This document shows positions 1 to 5,603 of a stretch of DNA of 6,351 nt, in pieces (position 1 is the stretch's first letter; each line of letters begins with the position of its first letter). The stretch is from Rhizobiaceae bacterium. Lineage in GTDB: Bacteria; Pseudomonadota; Alphaproteobacteria; Rhizobiales; Rhizobiaceae. The notes under the pieces were generated by a model. That model was given only the letters and a program-made list of their open reading frames with translations, was not told the origin of the DNA and did no database searches. The position numbers and the translations under genes were made by a program. Location of the stretch: assembly GCA_913776675.1 (NCBI GenBank), contig CAJYRE010000553.1, forward strand, positions 1-6,351, in the 5' to 3' direction.

Positions 1-332
1 ACATCCGAGCCGGTGTTGATCAGCACCGGGGAGAAGCCGTTGACGAAGGCATCTGTGGGCAGAAAATTCTGTTTCAGCAGAGCAGCAACCGTTTCCGGCT
101 TCTGGTTGGTGCCAAAGGTTTCATGTGGGGCACCGGAGGCCCGTGCGCCATCCTTGATCACCACGATTTCAAACTTGCCGAGCTTGAAGCGATGGGTTTC
201 GGGTGGCATGGCATGGTTGAGAAGCATCGATGTCTCCGCTTGAGCAAAGGCGCGCTGTGTGAACACCGCAGGGGCCGCCAGCGCCCCCAGAGCAGCACCC
301 GCCATCATCGTTCGTCTATCCATCGACACCAT
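1..332 (-). CDS. Exported MBL-fold metallo-hydrolase, N-terminal part (runs off left edge)
   Basis: The leftward frame opens at ATG 332-330 and stays open to the window edge, giving 110 whole codons with no stop. GGAGG lies 5 bases upstream of this ATG, which favours it over the in-frame ATG at 323. Residues 1-32 look like a Tat signal peptide: twin arginine in MDRRTMMAG (residues 4-12), an Ala-rich hydrophobic stretch, then AFA-QA around residue 30 as a likely cleavage site. The mature start reads HRFKLGKFEIVVIKDG (47-62) and later SPVLINTGSD (101-110). This pattern matches the opening beta strands of secreted metallo-beta-lactamase-fold hydrolases, the family that includes lactonases and glyoxalase II-like enzymes. 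The metal-binding HxHxDH motif would lie beyond the edge, so activity and substrate cannot be judged. It is divergent from the MFS gene. Export is well supported; the family call is from pattern recognition. Confidence 0.75.
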   Translation of the reverse strand, partial: MVSMDRRTMMAGAALGALAAPAVFTQRAFAQAETSMLLNHAMPPETHRFKLGKFEIVVIKDGARASGAPHETFGTNQKPETVAALLKQNFLPTDAFVNGFSPVLINTGSD

Positions 333-535
333 TCAGACCTCCATAAAAGAACAACCACAAGGATGTAGGTAAAAATCCCGTGAGAGAAAGGCTCATCACG
401 TGTCCGTGATTGTTCCTCAACGTGAAAATGCACCATTGGCATGGTGATCTTTCCACAGTACAAAGTCACCGTTTCCAAGCGGGGCCATGATCGTCACGTG
501 GTCATTGTGTCTCCGAATTTTCCGGTCAAATTCTC
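333..535. promoter_or_regulatory. Divergent promoter region with three dyad symmetries
   Basis: These 203 bases separate the MBL hydrolase start and the MFS start and must hold both promoters. Two perfect inverted repeats share a 6-4-6 layout: ATCACG-TGTC-CGTGAT at 395-410 and CACCAT-TGGC-ATGGTG at 431-446, with centres 36 bases apart. A third, imperfect dyad pairs GTGATCTTT (444-452) with AAAGTCAC (462-469), with one bulged base. CACGTG occurs at 397-402 and again at 495-500. The half-sites of the two perfect repeats differ, so they need not bind one protein. I could not pick convincing -35/-10 boxes for either gene. An operator role is inferred from position and symmetry only. Confidence 0.4.
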
Positions 536-1954
536 ATGAATCGCATCGTTCCGCTGATCCTTGCTGTTGCCTTGTTCATGGAAAATATGGATTCCACGGT
601 CATTGCCACGGCGCTTCCGGCCATTGCCCATGATCTGGGCGTTGGCCCGATAACGCTGAAACTGGCGCTGACCTCCTATATGGTGGCGCTTGCGATTTTC
701 ATTCCGGTCAGCGGCTGGATGGCGGACAAGTTTGGAGCCAAGCTGATTTTCCGCTCGGCCATTGTGGTGTTTACCATTGGCTCCATCTGCTGTGCTATCT
801 CCGGCTCGCTGTTTGAATTTGTCGGCGCGCGCTTTCTGCAAGGGATTGGTGGTGCGATGATGACGCCGGTGGGGCGTCTCGTGCTGTTGCGCACCACACG
901 GCGTGAAGAGCTGGTTTCTGCGATGGCGCTGTTGACCATTCCGGCGCTGGTCGGACCGCTGGCGGGTCCACCCATTGGCGGTTTCATCACCACCTATTTT
1001 ACCTGGCACTGGATTTTCCTTATCAATGTCCCCATCAGTCTGGTGGGCATTGTTCTGGCCAGCATTTATCTGCCAGACATCGAGAAAATCAAAACCGCGC
1101 CGATTGATTATATCGGTTTTGCCCTGACATCGCTTGCGGCTTCCGGTCTGGTGTTTGGCCTGTCGGTCATTAGCCTTCCGGCCTTGCCGCCAGAGATTGG
1201 GGTGGCAACGACCATTCTTGGCGTGTTGTGCTGCGGATTGTATGTCATCCATGCGCGGCGTCATCCGGCCCCGCTGCTGGATCTCAAACTGTTTCGCAAA
1301 CCTGCCTTTCGCGCAGCCCAGACGGGGGGCACCATTTTCCGCATTTCCACCGGGGCTATCCCCTTTCTGATGCCGCTGATGCTGCAACTGGGCTTTGGCA
1401 TGACACCGTTTGAATCCGGCATGACCACCTTTGTCGGAGCCATCGGGGCGATCACCACCAAATTCATGGCCAGACGGGTGTTTGCTGCCGCAGGCTTTCG
1501 ATCTGTCCTCATTACGGCGGGCGTCGCTGGTGCGGCCACCACATTGGTCAATGCCTTTTTCACCCCACAGACGCCGCATGCGTTGCTGATGTTCTTTTTG
1601 TTGATTGCGGGTTTTTGCCGCTCTTTCTTTTTTACCGGCACCAATGCGCTGGGCTATGCCGATATTGACAACAATGAAGCCAGTCAGGCCACATCCATTG
1701 CCTCGGTGCTGCAACAGGTCAGTCTTGCGCTCGGGGTTGCGTGTGCAGCGTTCATTCTGGAAGCCAGCACGGCGCTCACCGGCGATCATCTGAGCCTGAC
1801 AGATTTCCATCTGGCCTTTGCCGTAGTCGCCCTTCTGTCGCTGGCGGCGGTCATTCCCTATATCATGCTGGCAAAAGATGCCGGTGCCGATGTGTCGGGC
1901 CATCGCAAACCAGCCGCTGTTGCAGCCGTTGCGGAGAATGTTCCGGCGAAGTGA
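536..1954 (+). CDS. DHA2-type MFS exporter, MdtD-like
   Basis: This 472-residue inner-membrane protein is almost entirely hydrophobic helices and should be a proton-driven drug or metabolite exporter. TM1 carries the DHA2-type signature MDSTVIATALPAIAHDLG (18-35). Motif A is GWMADKFGAKL (60-70) in the first cytoplasmic loop, and the antiporter motif C-like stretch is LVGPLAGPPIGGFI (138-151), followed by WHWIFLINVP (157-166). GIGGAMMTPVGRL (103-115) and the segment near WHWIFLIN resemble E. coli MdtD, which has nearly the same length (about 470), as I recall it. The tail from residue 450 is short, polar and Ala-rich. ATG 536 is the only usual start codon between the in-frame stop at 488-490 and TM1, yet no clear Shine-Dalgarno precedes it. 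The substrate is unknown. The gene is divergent from the MBL hydrolase and ends 3 bases from the VOC stop. Confidence 0.9.
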   Translation: MNRIVPLILAVALFMENMDSTVIATALPAIAHDLGVGPITLKLALTSYMVALAIFIPVSGWMADKFGAKLIFRSAIVVFTIGSICCAISGSLFEFVGARFLQGIGGAMMTPVGRLVLLRTTRREELVSAMALLTIPALVGPLAGPPIGGFITTYFTWHWIFLINVPISLVGIVLASIYLPDIEKIKTAPIDYIGFALTSLAASGLVFGLSVISLPALPPEIGVATTILGVLCCGLYVIHARRHPAPLLDLKLFRKPAFRAAQTGGTIFRISTGAIPFLMPLMLQLGFGMTPFESGMTTFVGAIGAITTKFMARRVFAAAGFRSVLITAGVAGAATTLVNAFFTPQTPHALLMFFLLIAGFCRSFFFTGTNALGYADIDNNEASQATSIASVLQQVSLALGVACAAFILEASTALTGDHLSLTDFHLAFAVVALLSLAAVIPYIMLAKDAGADVSGHRKPAAVAAVAENVPAK

Positions 1955-1957
1955 GGC

Positions 1958-2341
1958 TTATTCAGCGTTCTCACACACGGCCGATACTTTATTCCCATCC
2001 GGGTCACGCACATAGCAGGCGTAAAAGTTCGGATGAAAAGGCCGTAATCCCGGCGCACCCTCATCACGACCGCCATGCTGCAAGGCGGCGTAATAAAAGG
2101 CATCCACATCGGCGCGGTGCTGCGCTTTCAACGCGGTCATTGAGCCATTGCCAAAGCTGGCTGCCTGCCCATCATAGGGTTTGACCACCCAGAGGCGGCA
2201 GCGCGTATCAGACGGATGCGCATAGCCGATCTCATCCTCTTCCGTCACCCGCCGCTCTATTCCAAGCGCTTTCAAAGCCGCATCATAAAACCGGCTTGAT
2301 TGCGCCAGATCGTTTGAGCCAAGGGTGACGTAGAGTAGCAT
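1958..2341 (-). CDS. VOC-family (glyoxalase/bleomycin-resistance fold) protein
   Basis: This 127-residue cytoplasmic protein has the length and ends of a single-unit vicinal oxygen chelate protein. It opens with a first beta strand and helix, LLYVTLGSNDLAQSSRFYDA (2-21), and closes with YACYVRDPDGNKVSAVC (107-123), the usual DPDGN turn and last strand. Members include glyoxalase I, dioxygenases and resistance proteins, so the substrate cannot be named. Where many VOC enzymes have a metal-binding Glu in the last strand, this one reads VSAVC, so metal use is uncertain. ATG 2341 lies 3 bases after the rlmE stop (TAA, AGG, ATG), which points to coupled translation as the last gene of the ppx-rlmE cluster. 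Its TAA is 3 bases from the stop of the converging MFS gene. Confidence 0.85.
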   Translation of the reverse strand: MLLYVTLGSNDLAQSSRFYDAALKALGIERRVTEEDEIGYAHPSDTRCRLWVVKPYDGQAASFGNGSMTALKAQHRADVDAFYYAALQHGGRDEGAPGLRPFHPNFYACYVRDPDGNKVSAVCENAE

Positions 2342-2344
2342 CCT

Positions 2345-3124
2345 TTAGGCAATATCCTCAGTGGGGGGCACATCTTCGCGCGGATCATAGGGCAAATCGT
2401 CGGGGCGTTCCTCATGCGGCAAGATGCCGGTGCGCTTGCCCTTGAACCCCTTGGCCAGCAAGAACATTTCAACCGATTCCTGCCGCGATGATGCGGGCTT
2501 GATATGCATCACCTGACGGAAATTCTGCTTCAACATATTGAGCAGGTCTTTTTCCGTGCCGCCCTGAAAGGTCTTGGCCAGAAAATGCCCGCCCTCGGCC
2601 AGAACTTCTACGGCAAAATAGGCCGCCACTTCGCACAGATGCATGGTGCGGATATGGTCGGTTTTCTGGTGGCCCGTTGTCGGGGCCGCCATGTCGGAAA
2701 TCACCAGATCGGGCACACCGCCCACCGCTTCCATCAGTTTGGCGGGGGCTTCCGGGTCCAGAAAGTCCAGTTGCAGGATTTTCACACCCGGCAGTTGATC
2801 CATTTCCAGAAAGTCGATGGCCGCAACGCGAATATCTTCATCGGTGGAATTGGTGACATTGGCCGCAATCTGTGACCAGCTTCCCGGAGCGGCACCCAGA
2901 TCGATGATGCGCTTGGCCCCTTTGAGAATATTGTGCTTTTCATCAATTTCCAGCAGCTTGAAAGCTGCCCGGGCACGATACCCCTCCAGCTTGGCGCGTT
3001 GCACATAAGGGTCGTTGATGTGGCGTTCCAGCCAGCGTCTGGAAGAGGCCTTCAGCTTGCCCTTTTTAACCTTCTGCCCCAGTTTGCGCCCGGTGCGATT
3101 GCCGCCAATGGGTGGCTTTACCAT
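2345..3124 (-). CDS. rlmE: 23S rRNA (uridine-2552-2'-O)-methyltransferase RlmE (FtsJ/RrmJ)
   Basis: RlmE uses S-adenosylmethionine to methylate the 2'-OH of U2552 in the A loop of 23S rRNA, a late step in 50S maturation. The SAM site is [11 protein letters not shown] (75-85), and acidic D103 of AAIDF and D119 of QLDFLD follow. The K-D-K-E catalytic set is visible: K56 in [11 protein letters not shown]143 in [12 protein letters not shown]183 in FLAKTFQGG, and E218 in SRQESVEMF. Residues 10-35 are basic and probably grip rRNA. At 259 residues it is longer than the roughly 210-residue E. coli enzyme, through the basic N-terminus and a Pro/acidic tail after about residue 228. The start at ATG 3124 gives [16 protein letters not shown], as expected for rhizobial RlmE, although AGGA sits only one base from the ATG, so the ribosome site is poorly spaced. 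It lies between ppx (81 bases upstream) and the VOC gene. Confidence 0.95.
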   Translation of the reverse strand: MVKPPIGGNRTGRKLGQKVKKGKLKASSRRWLERHINDPYVQRAKLEGYRARAAFKLLEIDEKHNILKGAKRIIDLGAAPGSWSQIAANVTNSTDEDIRVAAIDFLEMDQLPGVKILQLDFLDPEAPAKLMEAVGGVPDLVISDMAAPTTGHQKTDHIRTMHLCEVAAYFAVEVLAEGGHFLAKTFQGGTEKDLLNMLKQNFRQVMHIKPASSRQESVEMFLLAKGFKGKRTGILPHEERPDDLPYDPREDVPPTEDIA

Positions 3125-3205
3125 ATCCTGCTCAACTTTCTCTCAATCCGCTGCCATCATGGGCGCGATCTTTATACTATGACATTTCCGAAACAAAAAA
3201 ACGGC
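3125..3205 (-). promoter_or_regulatory. ppx-rlmE intergenic gap, possible internal promoter for rlmE
   Basis: On the minus strand, the sequence just after the ppx stop is GCCGTTTTTTTG, and about 25 bases later comes TATAAAG (revcomp of the CTTTATA near 3170-3176). TTTTTT and TATAAA are about 18 bases apart, which could make a weak sigma-70-like promoter giving rlmE some transcription independent of ppx. The T run is not preceded by a clear GC-rich hairpin, so I do not call a terminator. The call is tentative. Confidence 0.25.
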
Positions 3206-4885
3206 TCATGCTTTTTCTGGAAATGTTTTGCCACCATGTCCTGCCTGTCCGTGCAGTTTGCGGCTGCGATTGCGCCGCCATACCCCGTCATCGGCCATCA
3301 TGTCTGTCAGCAGGCCTTCTCTCAAGCCCCGGTCTGCCACCCGCATCCGGCTGGAAGGCCAGCGACGGCGAATGGCCTCCAGAATGGCGCAACCGGCCAG
3401 CACCAGATCGGCGCGATCCGGTCCGATGCAGGCATTGGCCGCACGGCTCTGGTAATCCCACGACAGAAGCTTTGCTTGCATGGCTGACACTTCATCATCA
3501 CTCAGCCATAGTCCATCCACCCGACGCCGGTCATAGCGTGGCAAATCCAGATGCACACCTGCAAGGGTGGTGACGGTGCCGGAGGTGCCAATCAGGTGAA
3601 AATCCTCTTCGGCGGGAGATTGGCCAAAGGCGGCAATCGGCGGGCAGTCAAACTGCGCCAGCAGGCCGCTGACTTCAGCAATCATGCCTTCAAACACGGC
3701 AGGCGTCACATCACGTCCGCCATGGCGCTCCGAGAGGGTCACAACACCCACCGGCAGTGATGTCCAATGGGTGATATGGTTGGCAAGGCGGCTGGAGCGA
3801 TGATCCTGAATGCGGATCACCGCAATTTCAGAGGAGCCGCCGCCAATGTCAAACAGCACCACAGAGCGTGTTTCGCGCCCCACCAGAGAGGAGCAGCCGG
3901 AAACCGCCAGCCGGGCTTCCGTTTCCCGGTTGATGATTTCCAGATCAAGGCCTGTTTCGCGTTTGACCCGCACCAGAAACTCTTCGCCATTGGCCGCTGC
4001 ACGGCAGGCTTCGGTGGCAATCAGCCGCTTGCGGCGCAATTCGACACCATTCAGCTTGGATGCGCAGATTTTAAGCGCCTCAATGGCCCGGTCCATGGCC
4101 TCTTCAGACAAGCGACCCGATGTGGCCAGCCCTTCGCCCAAGCGCACAATGCGAGAAAAGGCATCCACCACCCGGAACTGGCCGGGGCGGGTTGGCTGGG
4201 CAATCAGCAGACGGCAATTGTTGGTGCCAAGATCAAGCGCTGCATAATATTCGGTGGACGCTTCATCGCCGAAATAAGCATGATGGCTGTGGGCGCGTTG
4301 CTCGACCTTGCCCTTGTTTTGGCCATGCCGCCCCTGCGATGTATCATGGTTTGTGGTGCCTGCCTTCAGCGCAGGGGGCGCATAGCTGGCAGAATGCGGC
4401 TTGTTGTGTAAGGTTTTGCTGGGCTGCAACGGGCGCACCTGACCCGCTTTGGCCGCACGGCCCTTACGCCGCCGCCTGGACGATTTGCTCTTGCCAACAT
4501 AATCGCCAGCCACGGCAGATGCAGGCTTGGCGTCCTGTTTTTCAAACGAGTCAGAGGGTAAGGGCTGGCCTTTTCCACGCACACTATGGGCACCGGATGA
4601 TGCCTGATCGGCTCTACCTGTGGGCAAGGCCAAGGGTGCGGGCTGTTGGCCACGATTCTTTCTTCGGCGCTTGCGCTTTTTGGCATGCACCTGCTGGTCA
4701 TTTTCTATAGGGCGTCGCTCCGCGACAGCTTGCGCTGCCCGGTTCTCCGTCACAGGGGAGGGTGGCGTTCCAGCCTTGTGGCCTTTCCGTCTTCCCCTGC
4801 CGCGCCGAGAGGGCTTGCCTCCCGCACGGTCTGCCTTCGACGCCCCGTTGTTTGGCGGCTTGTCGCCACTGCCGGGGTCTACCAC
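3206..4885 (-). CDS. ppx: Ppx/GppA-family phosphatase with long basic N-terminal extension
   Basis: Enzymes of this ASKHA-fold family hydrolyse inorganic polyphosphate (Ppx) and/or convert pppGpp to ppGpp (GppA); the sequence alone does not separate the two. Residues 213-525 hold the catalytic domain: first phosphate loop ALDLGTNNCRLLIA (216-229), TEACRAAANG (291-300), the catalytic-Glu region NRETEARLAVSG (319-330), second phosphate loop LFDIGGGSSEIA (344-355), GTSGTVTTLAG (433-443) and the closing DRGLREGLL (518-526). The separate C-terminal HD-like domain of E. coli Ppx (about 510 residues) is absent. Residues 1-210 instead form a disordered, Lys/Arg-rich extension with basic clusters near 27-37, 69-78 and 135-143. 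The start is GTG 4885 with GGAAG six bases upstream; the in-frame stop just beyond (4916-4918) leaves little room for another start. ATG 4898 is in a different frame. It is the first gene of the cluster with rlmE. The symbol is provisional. Confidence 0.9.
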   Translation of the reverse strand: MVDPGSGDKPPNNGASKADRAGGKPSRRGRGRRKGHKAGTPPSPVTENRAAQAVAERRPIENDQQVHAKKRKRRRKNRGQQPAPLALPTGRADQASSGAHSVRGKGQPLPSDSFEKQDAKPASAVAGDYVGKSKSSRRRRKGRAAKAGQVRPLQPSKTLHNKPHSASYAPPALKAGTTNHDTSQGRHGQNKGKVEQRAHSHHAYFGDEASTEYYAALDLGTNNCRLLIAQPTRPGQFRVVDAFSRIVRLGEGLATSGRLSEEAMDRAIEALKICASKLNGVELRRKRLIATEACRAAANGEEFLVRVKRETGLDLEIINRETEARLAVSGCSSLVGRETRSVVLFDIGGGSSEIAVIRIQDHRSSRLANHITHWTSLPVGVVTLSERHGGRDVTPAVFEGMIAEVSGLLAQFDCPPIAAFGQSPAEEDFHLIGTSGTVTTLAGVHLDLPRYDRRRVDGLWLSDDEVSAMQAKLLSWDYQSRAANACIGPDRADLVLAGCAILEAIRRRWPSSRMRVADRGLREGLLTDMMADDGVWRRNRSRKLHGQAGHGGKTFPEKA

Positions 4886-4959
4886 TGAAGTCTTCCATCG
4901 CGCCGCGCACCACCTTTATTCGGTGTGCCGCTGGCGGCTGCTTGATTTTCGTTGGTAAA

Positions 4960-4965
4960 ATTGTA
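4960..4965 (-). promoter_or_regulatory. Candidate -10 box for the ppx-rlmE-VOC cluster
   Basis: Read leftward, this hexamer is TACAAT, five of six matches to TATAAT, about 75 bases upstream of the ppx GTG. The matching -35 position reads roughly TTGGAG, only a half match, so the promoter is a weak guess based on position and one box. Confidence 0.25.
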
Positions 4966-5024
4966 GCAGGCTAAGCAAGCTTCTCCAAATGCTTTTTAAA
5001 ATGCTTGCAGAATGAATGCGTCAA

Positions 5025-5074
5025 ACACCATCAAACGCGAAAAAATCGCCGCGTTTATCGTGGGGGTATGGTGT
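5025..5074. repeat. Nested inverted repeat (two perfect 7-bp arms)
   Basis: The outer arms ACACCAT (5025-5031) and ATGGTGT (5068-5074) enclose inner arms AAACGCG (5033-5039) and CGCGTTT (5050-5056). The inner arms are separated by an A-rich 10-base loop. The two stems are joined by 1 base on the left and 11 on the right, so a folded RNA or cruciform would be lopsided. It lies between the two divergent genes, ppx and the tRNA. The function is unknown; an operator, a small RNA or chance are all possible. Confidence 0.5.
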
Positions 5075-5191
5075 GGCAGAAAATGCGCAACATATTCAAT
5101 ATAAACAGCCTTTTATCCAAAAATGTCATAACCGGAACCATGGCTGCAAAGCCATATCCTCAAACCCGATGATTTTTTGCAAAAAAGGGAG

Positions 5192-5219
5192 TTGCATTCA
5201 GCGGACATTTGTTTATAAG
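5192..5219 (+). promoter_or_regulatory. Candidate promoter of tRNA-Gln
   Basis: TTGCAT (5192-5197) and TATAAG (5214-5219) are separated by 16 bases and are followed by the GC-rich stretch CCCG, which would act as the discriminator before a start near 5225. That leaves a leader of about 25 bases before the mature tRNA. A GC-rich discriminator is typical of stringently controlled stable-RNA promoters, which fits the gene. The boxes are chosen by eye. Confidence 0.5.
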
Positions 5220-5251
5220 CCCGTTTCACAAGACGGCGACGCCGCCCCTGC

Positions 5252-5325
5252 TGGGGAATAGTTCAATGGTAGAACGACGGACTCTGACTCCGTTAATCTT
5301 GGTTCGAATCCAGGTTCCCCAGCCA
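5252..5325 (+). tRNA. trnQ: tRNA-Gln, anticodon CUG
   Basis: The sequence folds as a full cloverleaf. The acceptor TGGGGAA (5252-5258) pairs with TTCCCCA, followed by discriminator G5322 and an encoded CCA (5323-5325). The D arm is GTTC/GAAC. The anticodon stem ACGGA/TCCGT encloses the loop CTCTGAC (5282-5288), so the anticodon is CTG (5284-5286), reading the glutamine codon CAG. The variable loop is 4 bases. The T arm CTTGG/CCAGG has one G-T pair around loop TTCGAAT. The mature RNA is 71 bases plus CCA. It is a single gene, not in an rRNA operon here. Confidence 0.97.
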
Positions 5326-5370
5326 ATATCTCCTTAATTTACATAGTCGTTGTCTGCCATCGCAGTGTTT

Positions 5371-5387
5371 GCAAAGTGTTGCTTTGC
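5371..5387 (+). repeat. Short hairpin downstream of tRNA-Gln
   Basis: GCAAAG (5371-5376) and CTTTGC (5382-5387) form a perfect 6-bp stem with the 5-base loop TGTTG, 46 bases after the tRNA CCA. It could help end or process the tRNA transcript, but no T run follows, so it is not called a terminator. It abuts the RIME-like element and may be part of it. Confidence 0.4.
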
Positions 5388-5494
5388 TACAGCGCCGTGC
5401 GCCAAATATAGGGCACAAAGGACGCTGTAACACGTTTAATCTGCTGCATCATTTTCTTCTTAAAGCGATTCCGATTTAAGGAATTATGCAGGAG
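5388..5494. repeat. RIME-like rhizobial intergenic element made of two palindromes
   Basis: The first palindrome has outer arms TACAGCG (5388-5394) and CGCTGTA (5423-5429) around a degenerate inner pair GTGCGCC (5397-5403)/GGGCAC (5411-5416). The second, imperfect palindrome runs from CTGCTGCAT (5441-5449) to ATGCAGGAG (5486-5494), with core CTTAAA (5459-5464) and TTTAAG (5475-5480) flanking CGATTCCGA-like sequence. From memory, sequences very close to GATTCCGATTTAAGGAATTA and to ACAGCG...CGCTGT recur between genes in Agrobacterium and Rhizobium, and the two-palindrome layout of about 107 bases fits the Rhizobium-specific intergenic mosaic elements (RIME). This copy has drifted: both palindromes carry mismatches. 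Such elements are non-coding and may fold in RNA. Confidence 0.6.
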
Positions 5495-5558
5495 CGCTTT
5501 TGCAATGGCCTATGGTTCGAGTCTTGTCGCGCATGGTGCGGGTGATTCCCGTTGGGCG

Positions 5559-5597
5559 ACATCACGCCTTCCATGTTTGGGGTTGAAGGCGTGATGT
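5559..5597 (-). terminator. Strong 13-bp hairpin just after the TadG-like stop (terminator-like, no U run)
   Basis: ACATCACGCCTTC (5559-5571) and GAAGGCGTGATGT (5585-5597) are perfect reverse complements around a 13-base loop. Read leftward, the stem begins 6 bases after the TGA at 5606-5604, the right place for a terminator or a 3' RNA-stabilising structure. On the minus strand it is followed by CGCCCAACGG, with no U run, so it is not a standard Rho-independent terminator. The structure is certain; the role is inferred. Confidence 0.55.
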
Positions 5598-5603
5598 GAG
5601 AGA

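Larger units (their letters stand above)
4886..5251. other. Intergenic region between ppx and tRNA-Gln
   Basis: No protein gene is supported in these 366 bases. The only frame of note (5016-5261, rightward, 81 codons) runs into the tRNA, lacks a recognisable domain and has mixed composition. The region holds the ppx 5' end signals, an AT-rich middle, a GCAAGC/GCTTGC inverted pair (4975-4980 and 5003-5008), the nested palindrome at 5025-5074 and the tRNA promoter. Confidence 0.6.
5326..5603. other. Intergenic region between tRNA-Gln and the TadG-like gene
   Basis: No coding sequence is supported. The stretch is dominated by palindromes: a short hairpin at 5371-5387, a two-palindrome element at 5388-5494 and a long hairpin at 5559-5597. 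A small dyad GTCGC (5526-5530)/GCGAC (5556-5560) encloses CGGG/CCCG. No phage, integrase or transposase remnant is seen beside the tRNA, and the tRNA 3' end is not visibly repeated in the window. Confidence 0.6.

Noticed and set aside
494..1903. Leftward open frame of 469 codons antisense to the MFS gene
   Set aside because: Its product is a run of Gly, Arg, Gln, Asn, His and Lys without hydrophobic cores or domains, as expected from the reverse of a transporter gene. The MFS frame has clear family motifs throughout.
3190..3206. T run after the ppx stop as a Rho-independent terminator
   Set aside because: No stable GC-rich stem precedes the T run on the minus strand; the run follows the stop codon almost directly.
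3767..4411. Rightward open frame of 214 codons antisense to ppx
   Set aside because: It lies opposite the conserved phosphatase domain, shows no recognisable motif and is explained by codon bias of the real gene.
4698..4913. Leftward frame of 71 codons with an ATG at 4898, overlapping the ppx 5' end
   Set aside because: It is in a different frame from the phosphatase and reads as Arg/Gly/Gln-rich shadow sequence. The GTG at 4885 has a good GGAAG site and leads into the catalytic domain.
5016..5261. Rightward 81-codon frame before the tRNA
   Set aside because: It runs through the tRNA promoter and ends inside the mature tRNA, with no recognisable domain.
5365..5600. Possible CRISPR array from the cluster of palindromes
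   Set aside because: The palindromes differ in sequence and spacing, and there is no regularly repeated unit with unique spacers.
5252..5603. Possible integration site of a mobile element at the 3' end of tRNA-Gln
   Set aside because: No integrase gene, no second copy of the tRNA 3' end and no phage-like gene are present in the window. The adjacent palindromes fit a small intergenic repeat better.
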